DNA of 64,000 nucleotides from Thalassobacillus devorans MSP14 (GCF_000496835.1 NZ_KI543239.1:27996-91995), one strand, 5' to 3'; positions 24,244-32,715 are shown, counted from the first letter of the stretch. Notes: generated from the letters alone by a model not told the origin. Numbers and translations: made by a program.

Positions 24244-25980
24244 GTGACCACACGAACGCATCATAGTAATCAGCAGGAAACCACGGAAGACGCAACCGTT
24301 GTTATAGATGAAGCAGGTTATATCGAGTCGATGAATGATAAAGCGCAGATACTCTTTGAAGCAGACGGGGAAAGTGGCACTGGCAGCCATATTAAAAAAT
24401 GGATACCTGAGGCGAATATTGATGTGTTAGAGTCGGGGACATTTACCCAACAGTTTGGTTTGACGACAGACGGACATCGTTTCCCATTATTTATAAGGAA
24501 GAACACTTTTTCTATTGGCAGTCATACTTACTCACTTCTCGTTTTACACCCCGATAATGACAGCTCTATTTCCAACTTAGAACCACAAAAGGTATTGAAT
24601 GAACTGCTTGATATGAAATTTGCGCTTGATGAATCGACCATTGTGGCAATCACCGATCAAAAAGGGACCATCAAATACGTAAATGACAAGTTTTGTGAAA
24701 TATCCAAGTATTCGGAGGAAGAGTTGGTCGGACAAGATCACCGGATCATCAATTCCGGTTATCATTCTAAGGAGTTTATGCGCGACTTATGGCGGACGAT
24801 CGCCAATGGACAGGTTTGGCGTGGTGAAATCAAAAACAGAGCGAAAGACGGGACCCATTATTGGGTAGACACTACGATTGTGCCTTTTTTGAACAACAAA
24901 GGAAAACCCTATCAATATCTTGCCATCCGTAAAGAGATTACAGAATTCAAACGAGTTGTCGATGAATTGGAAAAGTCGATGCAAGAACTGGTGGACTTGA
25001 AGTTTGCTCTTGATGAATCCTCCATTGTTGCCATTACCGATGAAAAAGGGATCATTACGTATGTCAATGATCAATTCTGCCAAATTTCGAAATATCAGCG
25101 GGAAGAATTGATCGGACGCACCCATTCCATCATCAATTCGGGCTATCACTCGAAAGAATTTTTCAAAGAATTATGGCGGACAATCGGCAATGGTGAAGTG
25201 TGGAAAGGGGAAATAAAGAATCAGGCCAAAGACGGCAGCTACTATTGGGTGGATACGACAATCGTACCCTTTCTGAACGAGAAAGGGAAGCCGTATCAAT
25301 ATCTTGCCATTCGTTCTGAGATTACTGAACGAAAACGTGTAGAAGCCGAGCTGCAGCAGGCAATGACGCGCATCATAGAGGTCCAGGAAGAAGAGAGGCT
25401 CCGGCTATCGCGGGAACTCCATGATGGGCTTGGCCAAAATCTTTATAGTCATTTGATCACCATCAGCAGGCTGAGTGCAGAAATGGAACATCCATTGATT
25501 AATCAGATGCGGGATGAAGCTACAGAATTGATAGAAGAGGTACGCGACATCTCCTGGGAGCTGCGGCCATCCGTACTGGATGATCTTGGGCTGGTCCCGG
25601 CGATTCGCTCATTCCTGAACCGCTATTCCGATCATTATAATATCGATGTCATGTTCGAATGTGTGCTGGACCAAAGATTAGGCGCCCATGCGGAAATAAC
25701 CATTTATCGGATCATCCAGGAAGCTTTGACGAATATATGGAAATACGCAGATGTCGATAGAGCCTGGGTGACCATTCGTGAACTGGGTGAGGTAGTCCGG
25801 GTGATGATTGAAGATCAAGGGAAGGGTTTTGATAAGGACCAGCTATCTTCCGGTGTAGGCTTATTCAGTATGGAAGAGCGGACACGTTCTGTCGGAGGAG
25901 ACCTGGAAATTATCTCAGTGCCTGGAGAAGGAACGAAAATCATAGCGGAAATCCCTTATGGGGAGAATGAGTCGGACTAA
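24244..25980 (+). CDS. Histidine kinase with three PAS domains (NreB-like output)
   Basis: A 578-residue cytoplasmic kinase. PAS1 covers about 14-105. PAS2 (about 122-238) and PAS3 (about 250-366) are near-duplicates sharing MKFALDES/LKFALDES, INSGYHSKEF and YYWVDTTIVPFLN. The HisKA_3 helix carries the phosphorylated His in SRELHDGLGQN, near residue 392, and the HATPase domain has QEALTNIWKYA and DQGKGF. NreB senses oxygen through a four-cysteine iron-sulfur PAS. Here PAS2 and PAS3 have just one Cys each (FCEIS, FCQIS), so that cluster is absent and haem, flavin or another ligand would be needed. GTG 24244 is 7 bases from GGAGGG; TTG 24241 is an alternative. Last gene of the operon. Confidence 0.86.
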   Translation: MTTRTHHSNQQETTEDATVVIDEAGYIESMNDKAQILFEADGESGTGSHIKKWIPEANIDVLESGTFTQQFGLTTDGHRFPLFIRKNTFSIGSHTYSLLVLHPDNDSSISNLEPQKVLNELLDMKFALDESTIVAITDQKGTIKYVNDKFCEISKYSEEELVGQDHRIINSGYHSKEFMRDLWRTIANGQVWRGEIKNRAKDGTHYWVDTTIVPFLNNKGKPYQYLAIRKEITEFKRVVDELEKSMQELVDLKFALDESSIVAITDEKGIITYVNDQFCQISKYQREELIGRTHSIINSGYHSKEFFKELWRTIGNGEVWKGEIKNQAKDGSYYWVDTTIVPFLNEKGKPYQYLAIRSEITERKRVEAELQQAMTRIIEVQEEERLRLSRELHDGLGQNLYSHLITISRLSAEMEHPLINQMRDEATELIEEVRDISWELRPSVLDDLGLVPAIRSFLNRYSDHYNIDVMFECVLDQRLGAHAEITIYRIIQEALTNIWKYADVDRAWVTIRELGEVVRVMIEDQGKGFDKDQLSSGVGLFSMEERTRSVGGDLEIISVPGEGTKIIAEIPYGENESD

Positions 25981-25998
25981 AATAGTCCGGCTTTTTGG
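25970..25998 (+). terminator. Intrinsic terminator of the nitrate operon
   Basis: AGTCGGACTA / TAGTCCGGCT stem (one G-T pair) that overlaps the last stop codon and is followed by TTTTTGG. Confidence 0.75.
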
Positions 25999-26136
25999 TT
26001 GAGTCCAAAATGTAGTTTGGCTAACATTTAGTAAGTCGCAAATATATCGTGAAAGTTGCAAAAAAAATTATCCCTCAGACTCATAGCTTGTCTCTGCCAC
26101 TCATAAAATAGCTCTAACAGAGGGTGAGAGGAGATG

Positions 26137-26640
26137 ATGTCTATCCGGTTATTTCGTGAATTCCGTCAATTCGCGATGAGGGGGAGTGCGGCTGAGCTTG
26201 GAGTAGCGTTGGTGCTGGGTGCTGCGTTCAGCGGATTCATCGATTCTCTTGTATCCGATATCCTGCTTCCTCCAATCGGATTGATTTTAGCAAAAATGAA
26301 TTTCTCTGACTTATTCATAAGCTTGGGTGGCGGGTCATATCCTTCGCTGGCAGCAGCGAAAGAAGCAGGAGCTGCAACTATCAATTATGGACTCTTTTTG
26401 TCCTCCTTCATTCGTTTTATTATCATCTTATTTGCTGTTTTTCTGGTGGTAAGGCAACTCAATCGTTGGAAAAAGCCGAATCAGGATTTAGTGGCAGCGA
26501 TGACGCGTAAAGAATGTCCCTATTGCTGTACTTCTATTCCTGCTAAGGCAAGTATCTGTCCTAACTGTGGTTCTTCCTTACAATCCAATAACGATCCCGG
26601 TAAAGAAGAGCGGAAAGGTTTTCGGCTGGGTATCAAATGA
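26137..26640 (+). CDS. mscL: Large-conductance mechanosensitive channel with C-terminal zinc ribbon
   Basis: A 167-residue MscL. The N-terminal helix FREFRQFAMRGSAAELGVAL, the pore-lining TM1 with glycine/alanine pattern and SDILLPPIGL, then a periplasmic loop and TM2 (SSFIRFIIILFAVFLVV) match the family. In place of the usual short C-terminal helical bundle, the tail has CPYC and CPNC knuckles, a zinc-ribbon pattern. The channel opens on hypo-osmotic shock to release solutes, which is relevant to a salt-adapted host. ATG 26137 has better spacing from GAGAGGAG than ATG 26134. Confidence 0.88.
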   Translation: MSIRLFREFRQFAMRGSAAELGVALVLGAAFSGFIDSLVSDILLPPIGLILAKMNFSDLFISLGGGSYPSLAAAKEAGAATINYGLFLSSFIRFIIILFAVFLVVRQLNRWKKPNQDLVAAMTRKECPYCCTSIPAKASICPNCGSSLQSNNDPGKEERKGFRLGIK

Positions 26641-26668
26641 AAAGCATATCACGTATATGCTTTTTTTA
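26641..26668 (+). terminator. Intrinsic terminator of mscL
   Basis: AAAAGCATAT / ATATGCTTTT perfect 10-bp stem directly after the stop codon, with CACGT loop and T-run. Confidence 0.88.
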
Positions 26669-26741
26669 CTTTTATTGGATATTGATACAAAGTATGAAAA
26701 TATAGGAACAGTACAATATAACAGCAGAGGAGGTTATAGCA

Positions 26742-27101
26742 ATGGAAGGTTTTATCCGAAAGGCTGTCATGAACGCTATTATTATTGTTCCTATGCTGAT
26801 GTGGTTTTCGGAAGCTACATTCCTGAAGAGTGTTATTACCGGGCTAATCCTTAGCTTCCTTACTTATTTTGTCGGAGATCGCGGCATCCTCACTATGAGC
26901 AATAACATTACGGCAACTGTCGCTGATGGTGTGCTGGCTTACATCTATTTCTGGGGTGTAGCTGAGTGGATGGGCTGGGCGCTTTCCGCTGGTGAAATTT
27001 TCTTCATTACGGCTTTACTGGCTGTTGTCGAGTATGTTTTTCACCGGCAGTTGGTACGTTTATTAAATAAAAATGAAGCACCAATCAGACAAACGACCTG
27101 A
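26742..27101 (+). CDS. DUF2512 (YndM-like) membrane protein
   Basis: A 119-residue integral membrane protein with four hydrophobic helices. FVGDRGILTMSNNITATVADG is the recognisable DUF2512/YndM core. Function is unknown in the family, which is confined to spore-forming Bacillaceae. GGAGGTTATAGCA ribosome site before the ATG, and flanked by terminators on both sides, so it is monocistronic. Confidence 0.85.
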   Translation: MEGFIRKAVMNAIIIVPMLMWFSEATFLKSVITGLILSFLTYFVGDRGILTMSNNITATVADGVLAYIYFWGVAEWMGWALSAGEIFFITALLAVVEYVFHRQLVRLLNKNEAPIRQTT

Positions 27102-27112
27102 ATACATTTCTG

Positions 27113-27147
27113 AAAAAGTGCACATCGGTCGTGTGCACTTTTTTTAT
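27113..27147 (+). terminator. Intrinsic terminator of the DUF2512 gene
   Basis: AAAAAGTGCAC / GTGCACTTTTT perfect 11-bp stem with a 9-base loop and T-run. Confidence 0.88.
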
Positions 27148-27170
27148 TTTCAATAGATGGAGGAACATAA

Positions 27171-28394
27171 ATGGAAAAGAAAAAGTGGGACCTCATTGCC
27201 TTGGCATCCATACCACTTATCATGACATTGGGTAATTCAATGCTGATACCTGTACTGCCGATTATTGAAAGAGAAATCAGTATCACTCCTTTCCAATCGA
27301 GCTTGATCATTACGGTTTACTCGCTTGTAGCGATTTTATTAATCCCGATTGCCGGATATTTATCTGATAAATTAGGGCGAAAAAAAGTAATTATTCCAAG
27401 CCTGATTATTGCAGGGATCGGAGGGGTGATCTCTGCGTTTGCAGCCTGGAAAATGGGTGAACCGTACCTCGTCATTCTAATTGGACGTTTTTTACAGGGG
27501 ATAGGAGCTGCCGGCGCATTTCCGGTTGTGATACCGACGGTGGGAGATATGTTTGAAGATGAGGAGCAGGTCAGTGCCGGTTTAGGATTAATCGAAACGT
27601 CCAATACGTTTGGAAAAGTACTTAGTCCAGTTCTTGGCGCATTGCTTGCGGTAATGACTTGGTTTATTCCATTTGCTGCAATCCCTGTTCTGTCTCTTGT
27701 GGGAATTATACTTGTCATGAAATTTGTTAAGGTACCGAAGGAAGCGCAGGAAGGTGGAGAAGAGCAAACCTTTACCCGGTTTAAACAATCCATAATCGAA
27801 GTATTCCATCACAATGGGCGCTGGGTGGTTGCAATTTTTATCATAGGCGGTATTAACATGTTTGTGTTATTTGGTTTCCTTTTCCATTTATCTGCTATAT
27901 TAGAATCGAAATATAACATTCAAGGTGCCTACAAAGGGTTAGTTCTTGCCATTCCGCTTTTACTATTGTGTATCGCTTCCTATTTTACCGGAAAGAAGAT
28001 TGGAGAAAGCAAACAGCTGATGAGGTGGGCGGTAATTGCGGGAAACGGGGCAGCTGCCACTTCGCTGGTGTTTATCAGGAATGAGAATGGATTGATCATG
28101 CTGCTGGTTCTGCTATCAATTGCCGGTCTCGGTATTGGGTTGTCCCTGCCGAGTCTGGACGCTTTAATTACCGAAGGGATTGACAAGAAAGTCCGAGGGA
28201 CAATGACTTCTCTTTATAGCAGTATGCGTTTTGTCGGAGTAGCAGCAGGTCCGCCTGTCATTGCCATATTAATGGAAAAATCTTCGGGGGGATTATATAT
28301 TACTTTGGCAGCATTAAGTGCTCTGGCAGCACTGATAACATTTATTTTAATCAGGCCTTCGGGTGAAACAGCAGAAGTTCAAGTGGAACATTGA
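27171..28394 (+). CDS. MFS transporter, DHA1-type drug efflux family
   Basis: A 407-residue 12-helix major facilitator. Motif A is visible in the loop after helix 2 (GYLSDKLGRKKVI). The proline/glycine motif C of H+-antiporters is recognisable in helix 5 (SNTFGKVLSPVLGALLA). An MFS member with N-terminal LIPVLPIIE is typical of multidrug exporters. Substrate unknown. Start ATG after GGAGGAACATAA. No adjacent regulator gene. Confidence 0.85.
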   Translation: MEKKKWDLIALASIPLIMTLGNSMLIPVLPIIEREISITPFQSSLIITVYSLVAILLIPIAGYLSDKLGRKKVIIPSLIIAGIGGVISAFAAWKMGEPYLVILIGRFLQGIGAAGAFPVVIPTVGDMFEDEEQVSAGLGLIETSNTFGKVLSPVLGALLAVMTWFIPFAAIPVLSLVGIILVMKFVKVPKEAQEGGEEQTFTRFKQSIIEVFHHNGRWVVAIFIIGGINMFVLFGFLFHLSAILESKYNIQGAYKGLVLAIPLLLLCIASYFTGKKIGESKQLMRWAVIAGNGAAATSLVFIRNENGLIMLLVLLSIAGLGIGLSLPSLDALITEGIDKKVRGTMTSLYSSMRFVGVAAGPPVIAILMEKSSGGLYITLAALSALAALITFILIRPSGETAEVQVEH

Positions 28395-28420
28395 CCAGCT
28401 TGATAAGAAAGGGTAGTAAA

Positions 28421-28623
28421 AATGGATATTACAACACTGCTTATGAAAAAGTGTTAGAAAGCAGCCTTCATGCTGTTGGAATGATCAAAATTGGCTGAAT
28501 CAGATATTACAGCAGCATGGTATACAAAACATAAATGATGTACTGGTTGCGCAAGTCGATGGCCAGGGAAACATCTTTTTAGATACAAGACAAGATAGCA
28601 TCAGCTTTACTGGTGATGAATGA
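28421..28623 (+). pseudogene. Remnant of a gene, tentatively DUF421/YetF-like C-terminus
   Basis: Two reading frames join after one frameshift near 28489. The upstream frame gives YYNTAYEKVLESSLHAVG, and the downstream frame (28489-28623) gives NWLNQILQQHGIQNINDVLV then AQVDGQGNIFLDTRQD and a stop. The second part resembles the soluble C-terminal domain of DUF421/YetF proteins. There is no credible start codon and the membrane part is missing, so this is a decayed fragment. Family assignment is tentative. Confidence 0.45.
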
Positions 28624-28661
28624 AAGAGATGCCTCCGGGTTAAGCATGAGGCATCTCTTTC
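28622..28661. terminator. Hairpin between the remnant and the NhaP-type gene
   Basis: A 13-bp perfect stem GAAAGAGATGCCT / AGGCATCTCTTTC that overlaps the stop codon of the minus-strand antiporter. The U-run is interrupted, so termination strength is uncertain. Confidence 0.6.
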
Positions 28662-29847
28662 AGTTGATTAGTTTCTTCGAAAGCGGGGATACGCCGAGGC
28701 TTTGTACAACGAGAGATATCAATACGGCTGCAAATGAAAGAGAAACAATCATCCCGACATCTCCTGAGCTTTTGGATTGCAAACTCAGAATCAGGAAGAT
28801 GGACATGGTACCTTTCAAGCCTGACCAGGATATCAGAGAGGCTTCACGCCAGGAAATCCGGCTCCTCCAATGGGGAAAAAGCTGTGTAGTTCCTGTGATG
28901 ATTATAAAACGGATGATCAGGGAAGCCGCGAAAATTATTATGGCAAATCCCCACGCCCCGAAGGCTAAAGACTTCGCTGCCTGAATGCCGATCAATAAGA
29001 AGATTAGTGACAAAATAGTCAGTTCAGCAATGCCCCAGAATCCATCTAATGTGTCTTTGAAATGATCTTCTTTAATCGTCCTTCCATATTCAAATGAAAG
29101 CATAATGCCCGAAAAGACAGTAGCTAAAACGCCGGAAACACCGATATGCTCTGCTATATTGAAGGTGCCATAAGCTAATATGATGCTTAACATCACCTGG
29201 TACTGTTGGTTATGAGTAAAATGCACGGCTTTACTAATCAGCCAGCCGAATAGAATTCCAAGAATAACCCCACCAAGAGAAACGAGTAAGAATTCTCCAA
29301 GGAAAGATAAAATGCTGAACGACTTACTTTGAGTAAGCATTCCTGACAGGACAGTAAAAATGACGATGCTTGTCCCATCGTTGATTAAAGATTCTCCTTC
29401 CACGACATCCGCAATTTTTTCATCTCCGGCAGATTTTTTCAAAATCGAGACAACAGATACGGGGTCAGTCGGTGTCAGTATGGAAGCAATGATCAAAGCC
29501 CCTATAAAAGACAGTGACACAAAAGGTCCGCTTAAGGCATATATGGCTGCTCCAAGTAATGCTACCGTCAACATAATACCGATTGTAGCTAAAAAGCTGA
29601 TGATACCGGCATTCTTTCTCAGTTCATCTGGCGGAAATCGGTAGGCTGAAGTAAATAACAATGCCGGAAGGAAAACATGATAAATCATATCCTTGGTCAC
29701 TTCTATAGAAGAAAAGTAAGGGATAAACGAAAGTCCGATACCAATCATTACGAGAACCGTCGGCACTGGTAAATTTTCTTGTTTTTTATCGATGGTGAAA
29801 ATGAGATAGCCAATGAATAATAGCAATATTATTTGTGAAGTAGACAA
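28660..29847 (-). CDS. CPA1-family cation/proton antiporter (NhaP-like)
   Basis: A 395-residue polytopic antiporter. The ion-binding region of CPA1 is visible as ILTPTDPVSVVSIL, followed by EGESLINDGTSIVIF. GVLATVFSGIMLSFE and SWSGLKGTMSIFLIL are further family landmarks. It probably exchanges Na+ (or K+) for H+ across the membrane, a core function in a saline or alkaline habitat. The start is TTG at 29847, 8 bases after AAAGGGGGGG. The C-terminal regulatory tail of some NhaP proteins is absent. Confidence 0.87.
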   Translation of the reverse strand: MSTSQIILLLFIGYLIFTIDKKQENLPVPTVLVMIGIGLSFIPYFSSIEVTKDMIYHVFLPALLFTSAYRFPPDELRKNAGIISFLATIGIMLTVALLGAAIYALSGPFVSLSFIGALIIASILTPTDPVSVVSILKKSAGDEKIADVVEGESLINDGTSIVIFTVLSGMLTQSKSFSILSFLGEFLLVSLGGVILGILFGWLISKAVHFTHNQQYQVMLSIILAYGTFNIAEHIGVSGVLATVFSGIMLSFEYGRTIKEDHFKDTLDGFWGIAELTILSLIFLLIGIQAAKSLAFGAWGFAIIIFAASLIIRFIIITGTTQLFPHWRSRISWREASLISWSGLKGTMSIFLILSLQSKSSGDVGMIVSLSFAAVLISLVVQSLGVSPLSKKLIN

Positions 29848-29869
29848 AGATATCCCCCCCTTTAGAATG

Positions 29870-30325
29870 CTAGTTTTCCATTCCCCCTAACATTCGCCAT
29901 AAACGTCTGAGACGGGATGTATCTTTTGGCAGACATATTTTTTGACCAATCAAAAGGGCATTAGGATTGATATCGGGATTTGCGTTCATTAAGTCTTTTA
30001 CACTTAAATTGTTATTTATGGCAATATGGTAAAACGTATCGCCGGGTCTTACAGAATAAACTTTAGGACAATCTGCGGCAGGGAGAGCGAGCGGAATCGA
30101 TATCATTTGTCCCGGCATTAAAAAGTAGGGGTGTATACCAGGGTTCTCTGCTATCAGGTCTTCCAGTGGCACATTAAAAAAATGAGCGATATTATATAAG
30201 TTATCCCCGGGCTGGATTACATAGAAGTTTTTCTCGCGATAAATAGGATTATCAGGTATCCAGCAGGGAATGCCTGGTGAAGCAGGGTAATAGACATACG
30301 GATTTTTACAATTATATGAATGCAT
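29870..30325 (-). CDS. Protein with two LysM domains, spore-coat/SafA-like
   Basis: A 151-residue protein with an N-terminal tyrosine/proline-rich segment (PYVYYPASPGIPCW) and two LysM repeats: FYVIQPGDNLYNIAHFFNVP near 42-87 and VYSVRPGDTFYHIAINNNLS near 89-135. There is no signal peptide. LysM domains bind peptidoglycan or chitin-like glycans. Signal-less LysM proteins of Bacillaceae are often spore morphogenetic proteins, so a spore-coat or cortex role is plausible but unproven. ATG after GAAAGGAGCAACCGGATC. Confidence 0.8.
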   Translation of the reverse strand: MHSYNCKNPYVYYPASPGIPCWIPDNPIYREKNFYVIQPGDNLYNIAHFFNVPLEDLIAENPGIHPYFLMPGQMISIPLALPAADCPKVYSVRPGDTFYHIAINNNLSVKDLMNANPDINPNALLIGQKICLPKDTSRLRRLWRMLGGMEN

Positions 30326-30451
30326 GATCCGGTTGCTCCTTTCGATGATATATCATAGTGATATTCAAATAACTGGCACATGTGATTGGAAGCGGGGGAG
30401 GTTATGTTTTAAGAAGGAGTGGGTATAAACGGTAAGAACGGAGGGATGTTC

Positions 30452-31333
30452 TTGAGCAATAAAAAACAAGACAGAAAAAATCTGGATAAACAAATGAAAG
30501 AAGCAGAAAAACAGCCAAAAGATAATGCAGATAGTCCGGACCGTCAATTTTACATTCCATCACAAATCGTTAAGGAATTTGGAGAAAAAGGAAGGGACCA
30601 TCTAGCCAAGCCATTCCGTGCTCAAATGCTGCTGGCATTTACTGCCGGTTCCTTCATGACCTTTGGAGCAGCTTTTTCAATTTTGCTGGGTATTGGAATC
30701 GAAGCGGAAGGGCTCTACTATCTGTTGTCCGGTTTAGGATTTGCTGCCGGTTATGCGATGGTATTCATTTCAGGTGCTGTGTTATTTACTGAAATCAATG
30801 TAATGCTCCCGACTTACAAGTTTCATATAGCTGGGTTAATGCATAAAGACATGGTTAAATTCTGGCTTTCTTCGTATTTAGGAAATATTGTCGGCGCGTT
30901 ATTTGTCGCTATACTCATTCAAGCCTCAGGTTCGTTAGCGGACCCTTTTTATACAGAAATGCAGTCACTATTGGATAAAAAAATGAAGTTTATGGAATTA
31001 GGAGCAGCCGGTTGGTTTGAAGTTATTGTGTCTGGTATCCTGGCTAACTGGCTGATTGGAATGGCAGCGTTTCTAACGACTGCGGCCCGGGACATCACAG
31101 GTAAGTTACTTGGCACTATTCTACCGGTAATTTTGTTCGTCGCAGGAAACTTTCAGCACAGTGCGGCGAATATGGGTTATTTCAGTATGGGAGTTTTATC
31201 GGAAACTTCCTATACATGGTATGAGTTCATTTTCTACAACCTTATTCCTGCAAGTATCGGAAATATAATCGGAGGGGCTTTATTGGTAGCACTTCTATTC
31301 AGTTATGCATATAAAGAAGATCTTAAACCATAG
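30452..31333 (+). CDS. Formate/nitrite transporter (FNT) family channel
   Basis: A 293-residue membrane protein with six helices after a hydrophilic N-terminal region of about 65 residues rich in Lys, Asp and Gln. The family marks are KPFRAQMLLAFTAGSFMTFG, VFISGAVLFTEIN and the second-half ILANWLIGMAAFL, with the central His of the pore in GNFQHSAANMGYF. FNT channels carry nitrite, formate or other small monovalent anions. Being 4.5 kb from a nitrate reductase operon that lacks nitrite reductase, nitrite export is a reasonable guess. Start TTG 30452 is 6 bases after GGAGGG; the in-frame GTG 30419 and ATG 30446 overlap or abut ribosome-site sequence. Confidence 0.82.
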   Translation: MSNKKQDRKNLDKQMKEAEKQPKDNADSPDRQFYIPSQIVKEFGEKGRDHLAKPFRAQMLLAFTAGSFMTFGAAFSILLGIGIEAEGLYYLLSGLGFAAGYAMVFISGAVLFTEINVMLPTYKFHIAGLMHKDMVKFWLSSYLGNIVGALFVAILIQASGSLADPFYTEMQSLLDKKMKFMELGAAGWFEVIVSGILANWLIGMAAFLTTAARDITGKLLGTILPVILFVAGNFQHSAANMGYFSMGVLSETSYTWYEFIFYNLIPASIGNIIGGALLVALLFSYAYKEDLKP

Positions 31334-31350
31334 AGCACTTGACAAGTAAA

Positions 31351-31393
31351 AAAACCTGCTGCACAGGAATCATCGAATTGTGCAGCAGGTTTT
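31351..31393. terminator. Bidirectional terminator between FNT and flavodoxin-like genes
   Basis: A 14-bp perfect stem AAAACCTGCTGCAC / GTGCAGCAGGTTTT with U-runs on both strands, between convergent genes. Confidence 0.9.
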
Positions 31394-31442
31394 TTATCGT
31401 CTGGGAATATTATAAAAGTTGATAATTTTTTTCTAAATCTTA

Positions 31443-32075
31443 TTAATCTTCCATTACGTTTCCCTCTGCAGGAATTGGATTTTGTTTCAGTATCCGTGCT
31501 AAATGAATCAGATTATAAGCTTCCATTGTAATATTGTTTCTGGTGAAGTCGTTTTCAATGCCGTTCGCTTCAATGTAGGATGGTCCTGGTCCTGCTTCAC
31601 CGACCCAGTATGCATCAGAATTTGGTGGAATATTGAAGCCAAAATGCGATAGAGAGAAAAGAATGGATCCGGCTGCTTTCTTGGCACCATCTTCATTACC
31701 GGTGACTACTGTTCCGGCTACCTTGTTATAATAAATCGATTGTCCTTTTTCGTTGGTAATGGAGGCACTTCCATTTATACGTTCAATAGCAAGTTTAGCT
31801 AGACTGCTTTTTTCTCCGGCCCATACCGGGGTAGCGAGTACAAGGATATCGGCTTCCTTGATTTTTTCAAATACCTTTGGCCATTCATCACCTTCCCCAA
31901 GATCATCGCTGACTCCGAATTTAATGGAATAGTCAGCGAGCCGGACTGTTTCATGGCTCACCCCTTTTTTATCAAATACTTCGGTTAACTCATTGGAAAG
32001 AGCTTCCGTATTGGATGGGTCGTCTTCACTTGTTTTAAAAGAAGCGTTAAGAATTACTGCCTTTAAGCCAGCCAT
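31443..32075 (-). CDS. Flavodoxin-like NAD(P)H-dependent oxidoreductase
   Basis: A 210-residue flavodoxin-fold protein of the NADPH-dependent FMN reductase group. The FMN phosphate loop corresponds to LNASFKTSEDDPSNTEAL and ATPVWAGEKSSLAKLAIE is the second flavin segment. GTVVTGNEDGAKKAAGSIL is the third. It probably reduces quinones, nitro compounds or flavins; no specific substrate can be read. ATG after AAAAAGGAGGAATAAATT. Monocistronic. The 320 bases between it and the microprotein unit hold only promoter-like AT-rich sequence. Confidence 0.8.
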   Translation of the reverse strand: MAGLKAVILNASFKTSEDDPSNTEALSNELTEVFDKKGVSHETVRLADYSIKFGVSDDLGEGDEWPKVFEKIKEADILVLATPVWAGEKSSLAKLAIERINGSASITNEKGQSIYYNKVAGTVVTGNEDGAKKAAGSILFSLSHFGFNIPPNSDAYWVGEAGPGPSYIEANGIENDFTRNNITMEAYNLIHLARILKQNPIPAEGNVMED

Positions 32076-32334
32076 AATTTATTCCTCCTTTTTATAGGTT
32101 TCTTTTCCCGCTAAAAGAAGGATGAATCATTGAATTTATTGATTGTCGAATTAAGGCACCAATCTGGTAATAAATACCTATAGTTTTGGGATTGCGTTAA
32201 CAAAACTACGTGTGGTAAATTTGCATTAAATAAAGATTTAACACCTAAGTATTATTGAAGAATCAATCTTCTGAAAATTAAAAATACTATAGGGTTATTT
32301 CTTTATGAAGCCTGGTTAGGTAATTGCCCAATGA

Positions 32335-32360
32335 CTTGAAACGGAGTCAGCGATGGGAAT
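32335..32360 (+). promoter_or_regulatory. Sigma-B-like promoter of microprotein unit 1 (weak)
   Basis: CTTGAA (32335-32340), 14-base spacer, GGGAAT (32355-32360). The -10 fits the sigma-B consensus GGGTAT/GGGAAT well, and the -35 matches GTTTAA at four of six positions. Judged mainly by comparison with the better site in the second unit. Confidence 0.4.
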
Positions 32361-32395
32361 CTCCTAATACATTTTTAAAAGGAGGGTGAGCTGCT

Positions 32396-32536
32396 GTGAC
32401 GATCCTGTTTACCAAAGGCCGGGAACTGTTTGAAGAAGATGCAAAGAACCAGGCGTTCAAGGAAAAACCAGAAAAAAACAGTCCAGCGAAAACTCGTAGT
32501 GGTAAGTTTTTGTCTTTTGCGAAAAAGCGTAAGTAA
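32396..32536 (+). CDS. 46-residue basic microprotein, copy 1
   Basis: Starts GTG at 32396, 6 bases downstream of AAAAGGAGGGTGAG. Product MTILFTKGRELFEEDAKNQA followed by a Lys/Pro/Ser-rich tail ending FAKKRK. It is soluble and strongly basic at the C-terminus. The second copy 470 bp downstream shares 17 of the first 20 residues and the basic tail pattern, with silent as well as conservative changes between copies, which supports coding. Family not recognised. The gene sits in a self-contained unit with its own promoter-like site and terminator. Confidence 0.75.
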   Translation: MTILFTKGRELFEEDAKNQAFKEKPEKNSPAKTRSGKFLSFAKKRK

Positions 32537-32715
32537 GCCGTAATTGAAGGCTTGGTCTTTGGAAAAGTAAATAATGGCAGGATCAACGAAACATGGGATG
32601 AAACGCAGCAGGTCATCAAGATGCAATCAGAGATTATCTGAACATGGTGACAATACTGATATAAAATACGCATGAACGTAGATGAATCCTATGTTTGCGG
32701 TTGACAATGCATAAT

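Noticed and set aside
32347..32673. 108-codon minus-strand frame across the first microprotein gene
   Set aside because: It is antisense to a duplicated coding unit with a good ribosome site; conservation between copies is on the plus strand.
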